Positions 37,100 through 46,241 are shown, numbered from the stretch's first letter. The stretch: DNA of 64,000 bases from Sinomonas notoginsengisoli (GCF_021554725.1 NZ_JAIZDP010000010.1:1-64000), one strand, 5' to 3'. A program made the numbers and translations. The notes: a model not told the origin generated them from the letters alone.

Positions 37100-38044
37100 T
37101 CAGATCTCCTTCTTGCGGACGGTGAGGGCCCACATGATGCCGATGATGAGCAGGAAGAACAGGATCAGCACGGTCGAGGAGACACCGTACTGGTTGTAGT
37201 CGAACGAGAGGCCGTAAGCGTAGACGTTGAGGGTCTCGACCTCGTTGAACGAGCCGCCGCCCTTGCCCTTGGTCGCGTAGAGGATGTCGAACGTCTTGAG
37301 CGCGTCGATGCCCCGCAAGAGGATCGCGACGACCACCGTGGGCATCATGAGCGGGAGCGTGACGAACCAGAAGCGCTGCCACGTGCTCGCGCCGTCGATC
37401 TTCGCGGCCTCCTGCGGCTCCTCGGAGAGCGAGGTGAGGCCGGCGAGGAGGATGAGCGCGACCATCGGGGTCCATTGCCAGATGTCGATGACCATCGTGG
37501 TCCACAGGGCCGTCTCCTGACCCGCGAGCCACGGCTGAGGCGGGATACCGACCCAGCCGAGCGCCTGGTTGGCGAAGCCGATGTTCGGGTCGAAGATGAG
37601 CCGCCACATCATGCCGACGGCCACGGGGGTCGCGACGAGCGGGAGCAGGACGGCGACGCGGACCCAGCGTTCGCCGCGGAAGGGCCGCCACAGCAGGAGG
37701 GCGATGCACATGCCGAGCACCACCTCGAACACGAGTACGACGGCCGTAAACAGCACCGTACGGCCAACCGCAGGCCAGAAACGTGCCGTGTCGGTCAGGA
37801 CGGTGGCGTAGTTCTGCAGGCCGGTGAAGCTGCTGGCGGCGCGCACCGACCCGTGGGCGTCGGTCAGCGACAGGTAGGCGGTCCAGACGAGCGGGATCAC
37901 GATGAGGATGGCCACGAAGGCCATGGCGGGGGCGGCGAAGAGCCACTTGCGGTGGCGGTTGGCCCACGTGGAGAAGGCCGAGGTGGGCTTGGGCCGCAGG
38001 GGCGGGGCCTTGGTGAGGTCAGAGTCGATGGTGGTGGAAGACAT
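37100..38044 (-). CDS. ABC transporter permease of the galactonate operon (MalF type)
   Basis: A 314-residue CUT1 permease. After a short polar N-terminus it has six spans; the coupling loop reads EEPQEAAKIDGASTWQRFWF near residue 210. It pairs with the following permease gene. The 89-base gap after the binding-protein gene contains GC-rich inverted sequence but no clear terminator. Confidence 0.86.
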   Translation of the reverse strand: MSSTTIDSDLTKAPPLRPKPTSAFSTWANRHRKWLFAAPAMAFVAILIVIPLVWTAYLSLTDAHGSVRAASSFTGLQNYATVLTDTARFWPAVGRTVLFTAVVLVFEVVLGMCIALLLWRPFRGERWVRVAVLLPLVATPVAVGMMWRLIFDPNIGFANQALGWVGIPPQPWLAGQETALWTTMVIDIWQWTPMVALILLAGLTSLSEEPQEAAKIDGASTWQRFWFVTLPLMMPTVVVAILLRGIDALKTFDILYATKGKGGGSFNEVETLNVYAYGLSFDYNQYGVSSTVLILFFLLIIGIMWALTVRKKEI

Positions 38045-38133
38045 GGGTTACCTTGCCAGGGGATCGGGCCGATCAGGCCGGGACGCACGACGGCGGTCGC
38101 GCGCCCCGGCCTTTTGCCGGCGGATCGGTGCGG

Positions 38134-39429
38134 CTACTTGTCCGACTCGAGGAACTTCGAGAAGTCGGACTGTGCCTGGTCGGCGGCCTTCGCGGAGTCG
38201 GCGCCGGTGATCGAGGCGACGATGGGGGCGCCGACGATCTCGCGGGCCTTGCTCACCGATACGACCTCGGGCCGGTCATGGCCCACGCCGTTCTTGGCGC
38301 TGACGGTGATCGCGTCGGCGAGGTCCTTCGGGTAGGTCGAGATGCCGTCCGGGCTGGACCACACCGACGTGCGGGCGCCCGGAACGCCTGCCTTCTGCGT
38401 GGCGAGCGTGCGCTCCTTGGACGTAGCCCATTGCACGAACTTCCATGCATTTCCCTTGTGCTTGGACGCGTCATTGATGCCGAGCGCCCAGGACGGGATG
38501 TTGTACGGCTTGGCGCCTGCGGGGCCGGCAGGGAGTGGCGCGAAGCCGACCTTGTCCGCGACCTTGGACTTTGCTGGGTCGGTGGCGTTCTTGTAGAGCG
38601 AGTCGGCCTCCGTGTAGAACGCAGCCTTGCCCTGTGTGAAGATCGCCATCGCCTCGGGCCAGCTCATGTCGGTGGAGACGTTTGCCGGGCCGGAGTCCTT
38701 GATGAGGCCACCGTAGAAGGCGTAGGCCTTCTTGGCCTCGTCCGTGTTGACCGAGGCCTTGCCGTCCTTCTTGAAGTCGCCGCCGAAGCTGTACAGGAAG
38801 CTCGAGAACTGGGTCACCGCGGTGGACTTGCCCGTGCGGGCCACGAAGCCGGCCGTGTCAGGGTTGGAGGCCTTGATCTTGGCTGCGGCATCCTTGAGCT
38901 CGTCCATGCTCTTCGGCACGCTGATGCCCGCGGCCGTCAGGAGGTCCTTGCGGTAGTAGAGGACCTCGCGTTCGGTGATGATCGGCACGCCGACCACCTT
39001 GCCATCAGCGGTCGTCGCCGCCACGGTGTTCTGTTGGAAGTCGTTCCAGTCCCAGGACGAGTCCTTCTTGACGTTGTCCGAGAGGTCTGCGAGGTACTTG
39101 TTCTTCGCGAAGAGCTTTCCCTCCTGGAGGGGCCGGTACATCATCACGTCGATGTCCTCGCTGCCCGCGTTGAGCTTGACATTGTACTGGTCCGAGAGCT
39201 GGTCCTCGCCGAGCTGGGTGAGCTCGATCTTGACGCCGGTCTCCTTCTCGAACTCCGGGATGGCTGCCTTGATCTGCTCTGTCCACACGTGGTTGGCCAG
39301 AGTGACGCGCAGCGGGCCGGCAGCATCGCTGCTCCCGCCCCCACCGTTGTCTCCCGAACCGCAGGCCGCGAGCCCGAGACTCGCGATGGCGGCGACCGCC
39401 GCCGCCCGCATGAATGACTGAACCTTCAC
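38134..39429 (-). CDS. Substrate-binding lipoprotein of the galactonate operon
   Basis: A 431-residue CUT1 solute-binding protein. The lipobox is LGLAACGS, then a Gly/Ser linker. VTLANHVWTEQIKAAIPEFEKETG, DVMMYRPLQEGKLF and EREVLYYRKDLLTAAGISVPKS are typical of the family. Start is GTG with GGAG seven bases upstream. It leads the operon binding protein, two permeases, dgoD, aldolase, kinase and is divergent from the GntR gene. Cargo is inferred from dgoD. Confidence 0.86.
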   Translation of the reverse strand: MKVQSFMRAAAVAAIASLGLAACGSGDNGGGGSSDAAGPLRVTLANHVWTEQIKAAIPEFEKETGVKIELTQLGEDQLSDQYNVKLNAGSEDIDVMMYRPLQEGKLFAKNKYLADLSDNVKKDSSWDWNDFQQNTVAATTADGKVVGVPIITEREVLYYRKDLLTAAGISVPKSMDELKDAAAKIKASNPDTAGFVARTGKSTAVTQFSSFLYSFGGDFKKDGKASVNTDEAKKAYAFYGGLIKDSGPANVSTDMSWPEAMAIFTQGKAAFYTEADSLYKNATDPAKSKVADKVGFAPLPAGPAGAKPYNIPSWALGINDASKHKGNAWKFVQWATSKERTLATQKAGVPGARTSVWSSPDGISTYPKDLADAITVSAKNGVGHDRPEVVSVSKAREIVGAPIVASITGADSAKAADQAQSDFSKFLESDK

Positions 39430-39514
39430 CGTTGAACTCCAATCTCCCGGATCGCCTCGACGACCCGCGCCTGACGCCCCTTTACGTCAGATCTCAGCAT
39501 GGAGACTAAGCCAC

Positions 39515-39529
39515 AAGTACTACGTATTC
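39515..39529. promoter_or_regulatory. Possible GntR/FadR-type operator
   Basis: AAGTACTACGTATTC in the 121-base region between the divergent galactonate operon and the gntR gene contains overlapping palindromes AGTACT and TACGTA and roughly fits the loose FadR-type pattern with GT and AC cores. It is a weak candidate, named mainly by position. Confidence 0.25.
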
Positions 39530-39550
39530 AAGAGTTGCGCAGTTCACAGT

Positions 39551-40351
39551 ATGATCTCTTCCATGGCGCATGCGACGGGGCTGCACACTGCCACCGCGGA
39601 CGACGGCGAGCGGCCGAGTCTTGCGGCAGGCCCCCTTGCCGTCGTGGGCGTCAAGGCGTCCCGGCGCCACACCCAGATCCTCGACGCCCTCGGCGCGGGA
39701 ATCTGCTCCGGCGAGCTCCCGCCGTCGTTTGTTCTGAACTCCGACGAGCTCGAGGCGCAGTACGGAATTTCGCGCACGCTCGTGCGCGAGGTGCTCCGCG
39801 TGCTTGCCTCTCTGGGCCTCGTCGAGGCAAGGCGCCGCGTGGGCACCGTAGTGCTGCCCGAGGAGTCATGGGATGCCTTCAACCCGCAGGTGATCCGGTG
39901 GAAGCTGGTCTCGCCCGCCCGGCTCGCGCAGCTGCGCGAGCTGACCGAGCTGCGCAGCGCCGTCGAGCCCCTCGCCGCGCTGCTGGCCGCCGAGCGCGCC
40001 GGCGACGCCGAGCGGGAGGAGATTGTCCGGCTCGCGGCCGCCATGTGGGCGGCGGGGAAGACGGGGCGGCAGCAGACGTTCCTGGAGCTCGATGTGTCCT
40101 TCCATCACAGGGTGCTCGCCGCCAGCGGCAACCGGATGATCGGCAAGCTCCACCTCCTCACCCAGGAGGTCCTCGAAGGGCGGGTCCAGTACGGGCTCAT
40201 GCCGCAGCTGCCGGACCATGCAGCGCTGGAATGGCACATGGACGTGGCCGCGGCGATCCAACGCGGCGACGGAACCGCGGCGCGTGCTGGGATGGAGAAG
40301 ATCGTGGAGCAGTCGCTCGTGGAGATGGCCCACATGTGGGAGGCGACCTGA
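39551..40351 (+). CDS. FadR-type GntR regulator of the galactonate operon
   Basis: A 266-residue GntR protein. The winged helix-turn-helix contains LNSDELEAQYGISRTLVREVLRVLASLGLVEARRRVGT (residues about 57-95). The C-terminal FCD domain is all-helical, with the metal-site residues expected from TELRSAVEPLAALLAAERAG, LDVSFHHRVLAASGN and AALEWHMDVAAAIQRGD. This is the DgoR-like arrangement. It is divergent from the galactonate operon, which it probably represses until a galactonate-related ligand binds. A second ATG at 39563 is possible. Confidence 0.86.
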   Translation: MISSMAHATGLHTATADDGERPSLAAGPLAVVGVKASRRHTQILDALGAGICSGELPPSFVLNSDELEAQYGISRTLVREVLRVLASLGLVEARRRVGTVVLPEESWDAFNPQVIRWKLVSPARLAQLRELTELRSAVEPLAALLAAERAGDAEREEIVRLAAAMWAAGKTGRQQTFLELDVSFHHRVLAASGNRMIGKLHLLTQEVLEGRVQYGLMPQLPDHAALEWHMDVAAAIQRGDGTAARAGMEKIVEQSLVEMAHMWEAT

Positions 40352-40401
40352 CCTCGTCGCGCCACCGTGTCGCGGCCCGACGGCTGGTCTAGGCTAGGCC
40401 C

Positions 40402-41247
40402 ATGCGCGAACTCCAGGCGAAGATCATCGAGGAGATGGGCGTCAAGCCCGAGATCGACCCCGCGGCGGAGGTCGAGGCCCGCGTCGCGTTCCTCAAGGAC
40501 TACCTCCGGGCGACCGGCTCCAAGGGCTTCGTCCTCGGCGTCAGTGGAGGGCTCGACTCCTCGCTCGCGGGCCGGCTCGCGCAGCTCGCCGTCGAGTCGC
40601 TTGCCGACGACGGCGTCGAGGCGGACTTCGTGGCTGTCCGCCTTCCCCACGGGGCCCAGCACGACGAGGAGGACGCCCAGGCAGCCCTCCGCTTCATCCA
40701 GCCGAAGTCCACCCGGACGTTCAACGTCAAGGCCGCCGTGGACGGGTTCGAGTCCGAGTACGAGCGCTCGTGCGACGACGAGCTGAGTGACTTCGTCCGC
40801 GGCAACACCAAGGCCCGCGCCCGCATGGTAGCCCAGTACATGATCGCCGGCGAACGGAACCTCCTCGTGGTCGGCACAGACCACGGCGCCGAGTCCGTGA
40901 CGGGCTTCTTCACGAAGTACGGCGACGGCGGTGCCGACATCCTTCCGCTCTTCGGGCTCGACAAGCGCCAGAACCGGGCGCTGCTCCAGCATCTGGGCGC
41001 CCCGGAGCAAGTGTGGCAGAAGATCCCGACGGCGGATCTCCTCGACCTCCAGCCGGGACGCACGGATGAGCACGAGCTCGGGATCACCTACAACGACATC
41101 GACGACTACCTCGAGGGACGCGCCGTCTCGGACGAGGTCGCGGAGTCCATCGAGTACCGGTACCTGATCACCCGCCACAAGCGCGCCACTCCGGTGACCC
41201 TCTTCGACACGTGGTGGCGTGAACAGGCCACGAGCTGGTCGAAGTAG
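40402..41247 (+). CDS. nadE: Ammonia-dependent NAD synthetase
   Basis: A 281-residue NadE, which amidates nicotinic acid adenine dinucleotide to NAD using ammonia and ATP. The ATP-pyrophosphatase loop SGGLDSS is at 48-54; [47 protein letters not shown] and the late [16 protein letters not shown] are family blocks. It lacks the glutaminase domain of the long form (about 680 residues) found in many actinobacteria, so ammonia must be the donor. Monocistronic, closed by a strong hairpin. Confidence 0.93.
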   Translation: MRELQAKIIEEMGVKPEIDPAAEVEARVAFLKDYLRATGSKGFVLGVSGGLDSSLAGRLAQLAVESLADDGVEADFVAVRLPHGAQHDEEDAQAALRFIQPKSTRTFNVKAAVDGFESEYERSCDDELSDFVRGNTKARARMVAQYMIAGERNLLVVGTDHGAESVTGFFTKYGDGGADILPLFGLDKRQNRALLQHLGAPEQVWQKIPTADLLDLQPGRTDEHELGITYNDIDDYLEGRAVSDEVAESIEYRYLITRHKRATPVTLFDTWWREQATSWSK

Positions 41248-41270
41248 CGATCCCGCACCCTCACATCGCA

Positions 41271-41300
41271 GCGAGTAGGCACCGCACGGTGCCTACTCGC
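41271..41300. terminator. Strong hairpin terminator after nadE
   Basis: GCGAGTAGGCACC (41271-41283) pairs perfectly with GGTGCCTACTCGC (41288-41300) around GCAC. It lies 24 bases past the nadE stop and only 24 bases before the next start, so it could also sit in the leader of that gene if transcription begins upstream. Confidence 0.7.
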
Positions 41301-41324
41301 TGTGCGGTTGATAGCGTGGGCGGC

Positions 41325-42137
41325 GTGAAGCTTGCTACCTGGAACGTCAACTCCCTCCGTGCCCGCGCCGACCGCGTTGAGAACTGGCTCCTGCGCAGTG
41401 AGGTGGACGTGCTCGCAATCCAGGAGACCAAGTGCAAGGACGAGAACTTCCCGTGGGAACTGTTTGAGCGCAACGGCTATGAGGTGGCACATTTCGGCGT
41501 GAGCCAGTGGAACGGCGTCGCGATCGTCTCGCGCGTTGGGCTCGACCAGGTCGAGCGGACCTTTCCGGACCAGCCCTCGTTCGGGAAGAACGGCGAGAAC
41601 CTGGCTCAGGAGGCACGGGCGATCGCCGCCACCTGCGGTGGCGTACGCGTGTGGAGCCTCTACGTCCCGAACGGCCGCGCGCTCGATGACGAGCACATGC
41701 CGTACAAGCTCGAGTGGCTCAAGATCCTCAATGGCCACGCGGCCGAATGGCTCGCGCAGGATCCGGGCGCCGAGATCGCGCTCGTCGGGGACTGGAACAT
41801 CGCCCCGAAGGACGAGGATGTCTGGGACATCGAGCTCTTCCGCACTGGAGGGTTCACGCACGTGAGCGAGCCCGAACGGGAGGCCTTCCGGGCGTTCGAG
41901 GCCTCGGGCTATACGGACGTGGTCCGGCCCTACACGCCAGGCCCGGGCGTCTACACCTACTGGGACTACACGCAGCTGCGGTTCCCGAAAAAGGAGGGTA
42001 TGCGCATCGACTTCGTACTCGGCTCGCCAGCTCTCGCCTCGCGTGTCACGGGCGCGATGATCGACCGTGAGGAGCGCAAGGGCAAGGGCGCTTCGGACCA
42101 CGCGCCCGTGGTCGTGGACCTGATGGACGCTTGGTGA
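41325..42137 (+). CDS. xth: Exodeoxyribonuclease III
   Basis: A 270-residue AP endonuclease/exonuclease III of the EEP fold, for base-excision repair. KLATWNVNSLRAR carries N7, AIQETKCKDENFP the metal-ligand E34, IALVGDWNIAPKDEDVWD the catalytic Asp/Asn, TYWDYTQLRFPKKEGMRIDFVL the substrate loop, and GASDHAPVVVDL the final Asp-His. The start is a GTG, only weakly supported upstream (GGGCGG); transcription may begin close to it after the terminator hairpin. Length is normal. Confidence 0.92.
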   Translation: MKLATWNVNSLRARADRVENWLLRSEVDVLAIQETKCKDENFPWELFERNGYEVAHFGVSQWNGVAIVSRVGLDQVERTFPDQPSFGKNGENLAQEARAIAATCGGVRVWSLYVPNGRALDDEHMPYKLEWLKILNGHAAEWLAQDPGAEIALVGDWNIAPKDEDVWDIELFRTGGFTHVSEPEREAFRAFEASGYTDVVRPYTPGPGVYTYWDYTQLRFPKKEGMRIDFVLGSPALASRVTGAMIDREERKGKGASDHAPVVVDLMDAW

Positions 42138-42177
42138 TCCGCGGGCGGCGTACGGCCTCCTCGGGGAGCGGGCCGGG

Positions 42178-43011
42178 ATGAGCGCGGGGCACGGCCGTGC
42201 GGGGCGTCCCCTCACGTCGCAGCTGCGAGTCTACGAGCCGCTCTCGGCCTTCACGTCCGAGGAAAGGGAGCGGATCGAACGGGGGCTGTCCGGCGACGGG
42301 CGTGCGGCGCTCGACAAGGCCGAGGCCGAGGACGCCCTGCTGCGGATCGTCCGGCCCTCCGGCGACCCCTTCCCGGACGGCCGCGACGAGTTCACCCGGA
42401 CTCTCACTGTAGAGGGCCGCACGCTCTATTGCCCGTCGCAGCTCATACTGCGCTCGGGCCTGGCCGCGGAGTCGGTACTCACGACGGCGCCGGCTCCCCT
42501 CGCATCCGTCCTGTTGCCGGAGAGCGCACGGGCCCGCCATCAGGAGCGGGTGGACCGGCTCGCCGAGGAGTCGGGCACGCCCCGGATCAGCACGCGCGAA
42601 TCACTGTGGGGTATCCCCTTCAGCTGGTTCGTGCTGTTCCATGAGGGCGATCCGACCGAGGTGGTCGAAGAGAACGACCACCTCGTGACCGTCCGGATGA
42701 CCGTTACGTGGGCCAAGGCCATCAGCCGGGCGCGCTTCGCGGTGGCCAACCTCGCCCTCGCGGCCCCCGAGATGAACCTCCTCGACGAGCTCACGTCCCT
42801 CACTGAATGGCTCGAGGAGTTCAATCCGGACTCGGTTGTTGAACTGGACTACGGCAGCGTTGCTGACCGCGTCTTCCCCGACGAGTCGCCCACCGATGTG
42901 CTGCTCGGCATCGAGTGCCTCGCAGAAGGGGACATGACGGGCGCGGCGGCCGCGTATCGCAGGCTCGCGTCACGCTGGATCCCCATCCGTCAGCTGGCCC
43001 GAGCTTCTTGA
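42178..43011 (+). CDS. Conserved-looking protein of unknown function
   Basis: A 277-residue soluble, acidic protein I do not recognise. It has no signal peptide or membrane span. Visible parts: VEGRTLYCPSQLILRSGLAAESVLTTAPAPLASVLLP, then SRESLWGIPFSWFVLFHEGDPTEVVEENDHLVTVRMTVTWAKAISRARFAV shortened by me here to its key words WGIPFSWF and VRMTVTWAKA, and a helical C-terminus ending in a TPR-like turn (GDMTGAAAAYRRLASRW). Codon use matches the neighbours, so it is probably a real gene. It begins 40 bases after xth. Confidence 0.65.
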   Translation: MSAGHGRAGRPLTSQLRVYEPLSAFTSEERERIERGLSGDGRAALDKAEAEDALLRIVRPSGDPFPDGRDEFTRTLTVEGRTLYCPSQLILRSGLAAESVLTTAPAPLASVLLPESARARHQERVDRLAEESGTPRISTRESLWGIPFSWFVLFHEGDPTEVVEENDHLVTVRMTVTWAKAISRARFAVANLALAAPEMNLLDELTSLTEWLEEFNPDSVVELDYGSVADRVFPDESPTDVLLGIECLAEGDMTGAAAAYRRLASRWIPIRQLARAS

Positions 43012-43035
43012 CCCAGCTGGCAGACGGAGCAGTGA

Positions 43036-43611
43036 TCAGCTTTCGCTGACGTTCCGCTTCGCTTCCTGCACACGGTCCTGAACCGATGAGCTCTGGTTCT
43101 GGGCCTCGCCCTTGACCGACTCCACTCCCTCTGTGGCCGTCTGCTTCACGGACTCCACGGCCTCCCGGGCCGGCTCCTTGAGCTGGGATGCCACGTGCGA
43201 GGCGGCCGCGGAGAGCTCCTCCTTGAGAGGCTCGGCCTTCTCCTGGAGCGTCTGGGCGAGCTCCTGTTCCTTCTCGCTCGGCGGGAAGAGTGAGGCGACG
43301 AGGAGCCCGGTGCCGAACGCGACCAGCCCTGCTGCGAGCGGGTTGCCCTGCGTTTTCCGGACCACACGACGCTGCGTATTGTCCACTGCATCTCCGACCC
43401 TGTGGGTAGCTGATTCCATGGAACCAGCGGCGTCATCGGCCGAGCCCATGACCTTCTCCTTCATGTCGGACACTGCACCTTTGATCCTCTCGCCCTGCCG
43501 GTGGGCAATGTGCGAGGGACTGACCTTGTCCGCGACGGCGTCGACGTCGTAGCCCAGTCGCTCACGGGTGCGTTCAATGTCGGATCGGATGGCGTCGGGG
43601 TTCTGGCTCAT
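43036..43611 (-). CDS. DUF3618 membrane-anchored protein
   Basis: A 191-residue protein. The DUF3618 signature is at the start: DAIRSDIERTRERLGYDVDAVADKVSPSHIA. A single hydrophobic span follows (NPLAAGLVAFGTGLLVASLF near residue 90-110), then a long charged helical tail rich in E, K and S (EELSAAASHVASQLKEPAREAVESVK) that could form a coiled coil resembling LEA-type repeats. The ATG overlaps the holin-like gene's stop by four bases. DUF3618 proteins usually accompany holin-X proteins in actinobacteria; the joint role, perhaps envelope stress tolerance, is not established. Confidence 0.85.
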   Translation of the reverse strand: MSQNPDAIRSDIERTRERLGYDVDAVADKVSPSHIAHRQGERIKGAVSDMKEKVMGSADDAAGSMESATHRVGDAVDNTQRRVVRKTQGNPLAAGLVAFGTGLLVASLFPPSEKEQELAQTLQEKAEPLKEELSAAASHVASQLKEPAREAVESVKQTATEGVESVKGEAQNQSSSVQDRVQEAKRNVSES

Positions 43612-44156
43612 CGTGGCTCCTCACTAGGTTTAAGGGATTCGGGAATCTTCTTCACGGACTCAGTTGTTCGGGGCAGGCCCTTGGCGGCCTCCAGCTCCTT
43701 CTTCGCCCTCATGGCGAGGACGGCTGCGATGATGCCCCAGATAACGGCGACGATCACGGCGGACCAGCCAAGTCCCACAAGGTAGAAGCCCAAGGCCCAC
43801 CAGAGCGCCAGCGAGAGGAACAGGAGGACGAAGTGACCGGCAACGCCTGCCCCTCCATACATCCCGGCCCCCTTGCCCACGCGGGAGCCTGTCTCTCGCA
43901 GCTCCGCCTTCGCGAGCTCGAGCTCCTGGCGCATCAGGGTCGAGAGGTCGGCCGCCACATCGCCCACAAGGTTGCCCAAGGACGTATTGGTGGCCTTCTC
44001 CTCGGCTGGCGGCACCCCGGTCGCGGGCGGCGCTACCCCAGCGGCGGCTGCGCGCGCATAGCCGTCCTCTCCTTGATAGGCGCCGGGCCCGGACGCGTGG
44101 CCGGGCAAAGTACCCGGTTGGGGCTCGGGGGCGCCGTAGCCCGGAGTGTGGCTCAT
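43608..44156 (-). CDS. Actinobacterial phage holin-X-like membrane protein
   Basis: A 182-residue protein with a Pro/Gly-rich N-terminus, the helical segment SLGNLVGDVAADLSTLMRQELELAKAELRE, and two membrane spans (HFVLLFLSLALWWALGFYLV and AVIVAVIWGIIAAVLA), followed by a basic tail. This is the holin-X/DUF1469 pattern; despite the name it is chromosomal and not linked to phage here. I use ATG 44156, with GGGAGGG upstream, rather than an ATG at 44171. It overlaps both neighbours by four bases. Confidence 0.83.
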   Translation of the reverse strand: MSHTPGYGAPEPQPGTLPGHASGPGAYQGEDGYARAAAAGVAPPATGVPPAEEKATNTSLGNLVGDVAADLSTLMRQELELAKAELRETGSRVGKGAGMYGGAGVAGHFVLLFLSLALWWALGFYLVGLGWSAVIVAVIWGIIAAVLAMRAKKELEAAKGLPRTTESVKKIPESLKPSEEPR

Positions 44157-45046
44157 CGCCGGCCCTCCCATTTCTCATCCAGGGGTGGTACAGCGCTCTG
44201 GCCCGTCAGGCCCGACTCATCCTCCCTCACGTGGCTAGGGCGGGAACCGTCGGCGCCCAAGATCCCCTCGAGATCCGTGTTCTCTACCGCCGGCCTGCTC
44301 TCGTGAGTACCGCCGGTGCCGACCGTGCCAGCAGTGCCGCCCGGTCCGGCGAAGCCAGCACCAGCTGTGCCGCCGGGAACGGTGCCAGGAGGAACGGTGC
44401 CAGCCGCGGGATTTGCCTGCGGTACGCCAGTTCCGAGCCGCTCACTCGCGTCGGCGGAGTACCCGGCGCCCGCGGTGTACGGGGTGGGAGTTGACGACGG
44501 CTCATTGGCCGGCCGCGGCGGGATCGCGCCCTGCGTGCGGTCATCCTGCCCGGCAGCGAGCGATCGACTCAGGCGTCCGGCAAGAAGTCCCGCACCGGCC
44601 GCGATTGCCAAGAACATCCCCGGCCTGCGCCTTGCGTACGACTTCACTTCCTGGAGGACCGAACCGGGGTCGCGCTGGTCGAGCCATTCCGCGAAGGCCC
44701 CGGTACGGCTGGCGGCCCGCCTGACCAGGTCCGTGCCTACTCCCTGTTCCTCGCTGTTCGAAGCCATCGAGTGGAGCTGGCGGTGAATGGCGCGCAGGCC
44801 TTCCGCTGCCCGGGCCTGCTGATGCGCGGCCTGATCCTTCACCTCGTCCCGGCTTTGGGCCATCAGATCGCTGATCTGCGACTTGGTCTCGCCGGCGACA
44901 TTGGCCGCCTCGTCCTTGGCGACGCCGCCGACCGCCTGGGCCGAACTGGCCGCATCGCCGGCGACGCCGCGTGCCTCGTCCTTCACTGTTGCCGACGTTC
45001 CGGACTGCTGCGGCTGGCTGGTGCCGCGGGGCAGAAATTCGCTCAT
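44153..45046 (-). CDS. Membrane-associated protein of unknown function, repeat-rich tail
   Basis: A 297-residue protein. Residues 20-90 are a charged helix (ATVKDEARGVAGDAASS, DLMAQSRDEVKDQAAHQQARAAEGLRAI), followed by a globular part with FAEWLDQRDPGSVLQEVKSYARRRPG and one short hydrophobic span (MFLAIAAGAGLLAGRL). The rest is disordered and built from Gly/Thr/Pro repeats such as GTVPPGTVPGGTAGAG. The final 45 residues become acidic. First gene of the cluster with holin-X and DUF3618. Similar upstream partners are common in actinobacterial holin-X clusters, but the function is unknown. Confidence 0.72.
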   Translation of the reverse strand: MSEFLPRGTSQPQQSGTSATVKDEARGVAGDAASSAQAVGGVAKDEAANVAGETKSQISDLMAQSRDEVKDQAAHQQARAAEGLRAIHRQLHSMASNSEEQGVGTDLVRRAASRTGAFAEWLDQRDPGSVLQEVKSYARRRPGMFLAIAAGAGLLAGRLSRSLAAGQDDRTQGAIPPRPANEPSSTPTPYTAGAGYSADASERLGTGVPQANPAAGTVPPGTVPGGTAGAGFAGPGGTAGTVGTGGTHESRPAVENTDLEGILGADGSRPSHVREDESGLTGQSAVPPLDEKWEGRR

Positions 45047-45097
45047 CGTGTATTCCTTTCGCGCTTGTCACTCGGTCCAGCTGCTGACTGTGGACCG

Positions 45098-45122
45098 TTA
45101 CCCACGAGCGCGTGTATTACAC
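45098..45122 (-). promoter_or_regulatory. Possible stress-sigma-factor promoter for the DUF3618/holin-X cluster
   Basis: Reading the minus strand, GTGT (45122-45119), a 15-base spacer and GGGTAA (45103-45098) resemble actinobacterial SigB/SigF promoters (GTTT, 14-17 bases, GGGTA). The -35 part sits in the palindrome GTGTATTACAC (45112-45122). The start codon lies 52 bases downstream. Candidate only. Confidence 0.4.
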
Positions 45123-45184
45123 GAAACGGCGGCAAATGGATGCCCGAGCCCGCTCGAGCGCCACGCGAGTGCTCGAGAACGCGG

Positions 45185-46198
45185 CTAGAACGCGGCGGGC
45201 GGGGCGGTGGTCTCCCGGACGACGAGCCTCTGTTCGGCCACTTCGCTGTGCACCGCGCCTACCTCGCCGCCGAGCTCCGCCAGGAGCATTTGAGTCCCGC
45301 GGCGTGCCTGGCCCGTTGGGTCCTGCCACACGGTGGTGAGACCGGCGCATGCGCCCATCTCGTGGCCGTCAATCCCCACGATCGAAAGGTCTTCGGGCAC
45401 GCGGAGTCCATGCCGGCGGGCCTCGAAGAGGACTCCGAGGGCCATCTCGTCCGATGCGCACACCATGGCCGTGGGCCTCGGCTCGGGGAGCGTCAGGAAG
45501 CGGCGCAGAGCCTCAGCCCCGCTGGCCACCGTGAAGTTGCCGAAGAAGACCGCGTCGGGGTCAATCTCCAGGTCCGCGGCGTGCACCGCGTCGTGGAATC
45601 CCTCCACTCGGATCTTCGGAACGGAGAAGTTCAGCTCAAGGTCGTCGCTGCCGTGCAGGAGTGCGATGTGCCGGTGGCCGAGGCCGATCAGGTGCTCCGT
45701 GATAGTCCGCGCAGCCTGGTAGTCATCGATCCCGACGGTCGCGATGCCCGCCACCGGACCTCCCACCACCACGAGGGGCATGTCGATCTCATGCAGGTCT
45801 TCGACTTCCTCGGGATAAAGGTACATGCACAGCAGCAGGAGCGCGTCGATCTGCTTGTGTACCATGGAGCGGCTGAACAGCCGTTCCCGGGGCGCGGACC
45901 GGCCGCCGAGATTGAACAGGGAGAGGTTGTAGCCGCGCCCGTGCAGTTCACGGTCGACGCCGGCGATCGCCTTTCCGAAGAACCACCGGTCCACGTACGG
46001 GGCAAGGACGCCGACCGTGCGCGTCTTGCCGGTAGCAAGACGGGACGCGGCGGAGGACGGCACGTACCCCAGTTCCTCGGCCTTGGCGAGGATTCTTGCC
46101 CGCGTAGCCGGGGAGACGCGTGGGAGGCCGCGAATGGCCCGCGATACTGTGGCCGTCGAGACGCCCGCGGCCGCCGCGACCTCCTCGATCCCTACCAT
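45185..46198 (-). CDS. LacI-family regulator of the trehalose-type operon
   Basis: A 337-residue LacI-type repressor. The helix-turn-helix GIEEVAAAAGVSTATVSRAI begins at residue 3; the hinge is VPSSAASRLATGKT; the ligand-binding core runs from GVLAPYVDRWFFGKAIAGVD to VPEDLSIVGIDGHEMG. It lies 43 bases after the small membrane-protein gene, in line with the importer operon. An operator-like TGCAAGCGCTTACG upstream of the binding-protein gene is the likely target. Confidence 0.86.
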   Translation of the reverse strand: MVGIEEVAAAAGVSTATVSRAIRGLPRVSPATRARILAKAEELGYVPSSAASRLATGKTRTVGVLAPYVDRWFFGKAIAGVDRELHGRGYNLSLFNLGGRSAPRERLFSRSMVHKQIDALLLLCMYLYPEEVEDLHEIDMPLVVVGGPVAGIATVGIDDYQAARTITEHLIGLGHRHIALLHGSDDLELNFSVPKIRVEGFHDAVHAADLEIDPDAVFFGNFTVASGAEALRRFLTLPEPRPTAMVCASDEMALGVLFEARRHGLRVPEDLSIVGIDGHEMGACAGLTTVWQDPTGQARRGTQMLLAELGGEVGAVHSEVAEQRLVVRETTAPPAAF

Positions 46199-46241
46199 GG
46201 CCTCCCCTAATGGACCGTCTCCTTCGGCGGCCCGGGCCTTC

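Noticed and set aside
43608-44156. Holin-like gene as sign of a prophage
   Set aside because: The holin-X family is chromosomal in actinobacteria and no phage structural, lysis, integrase or att sequences are nearby.
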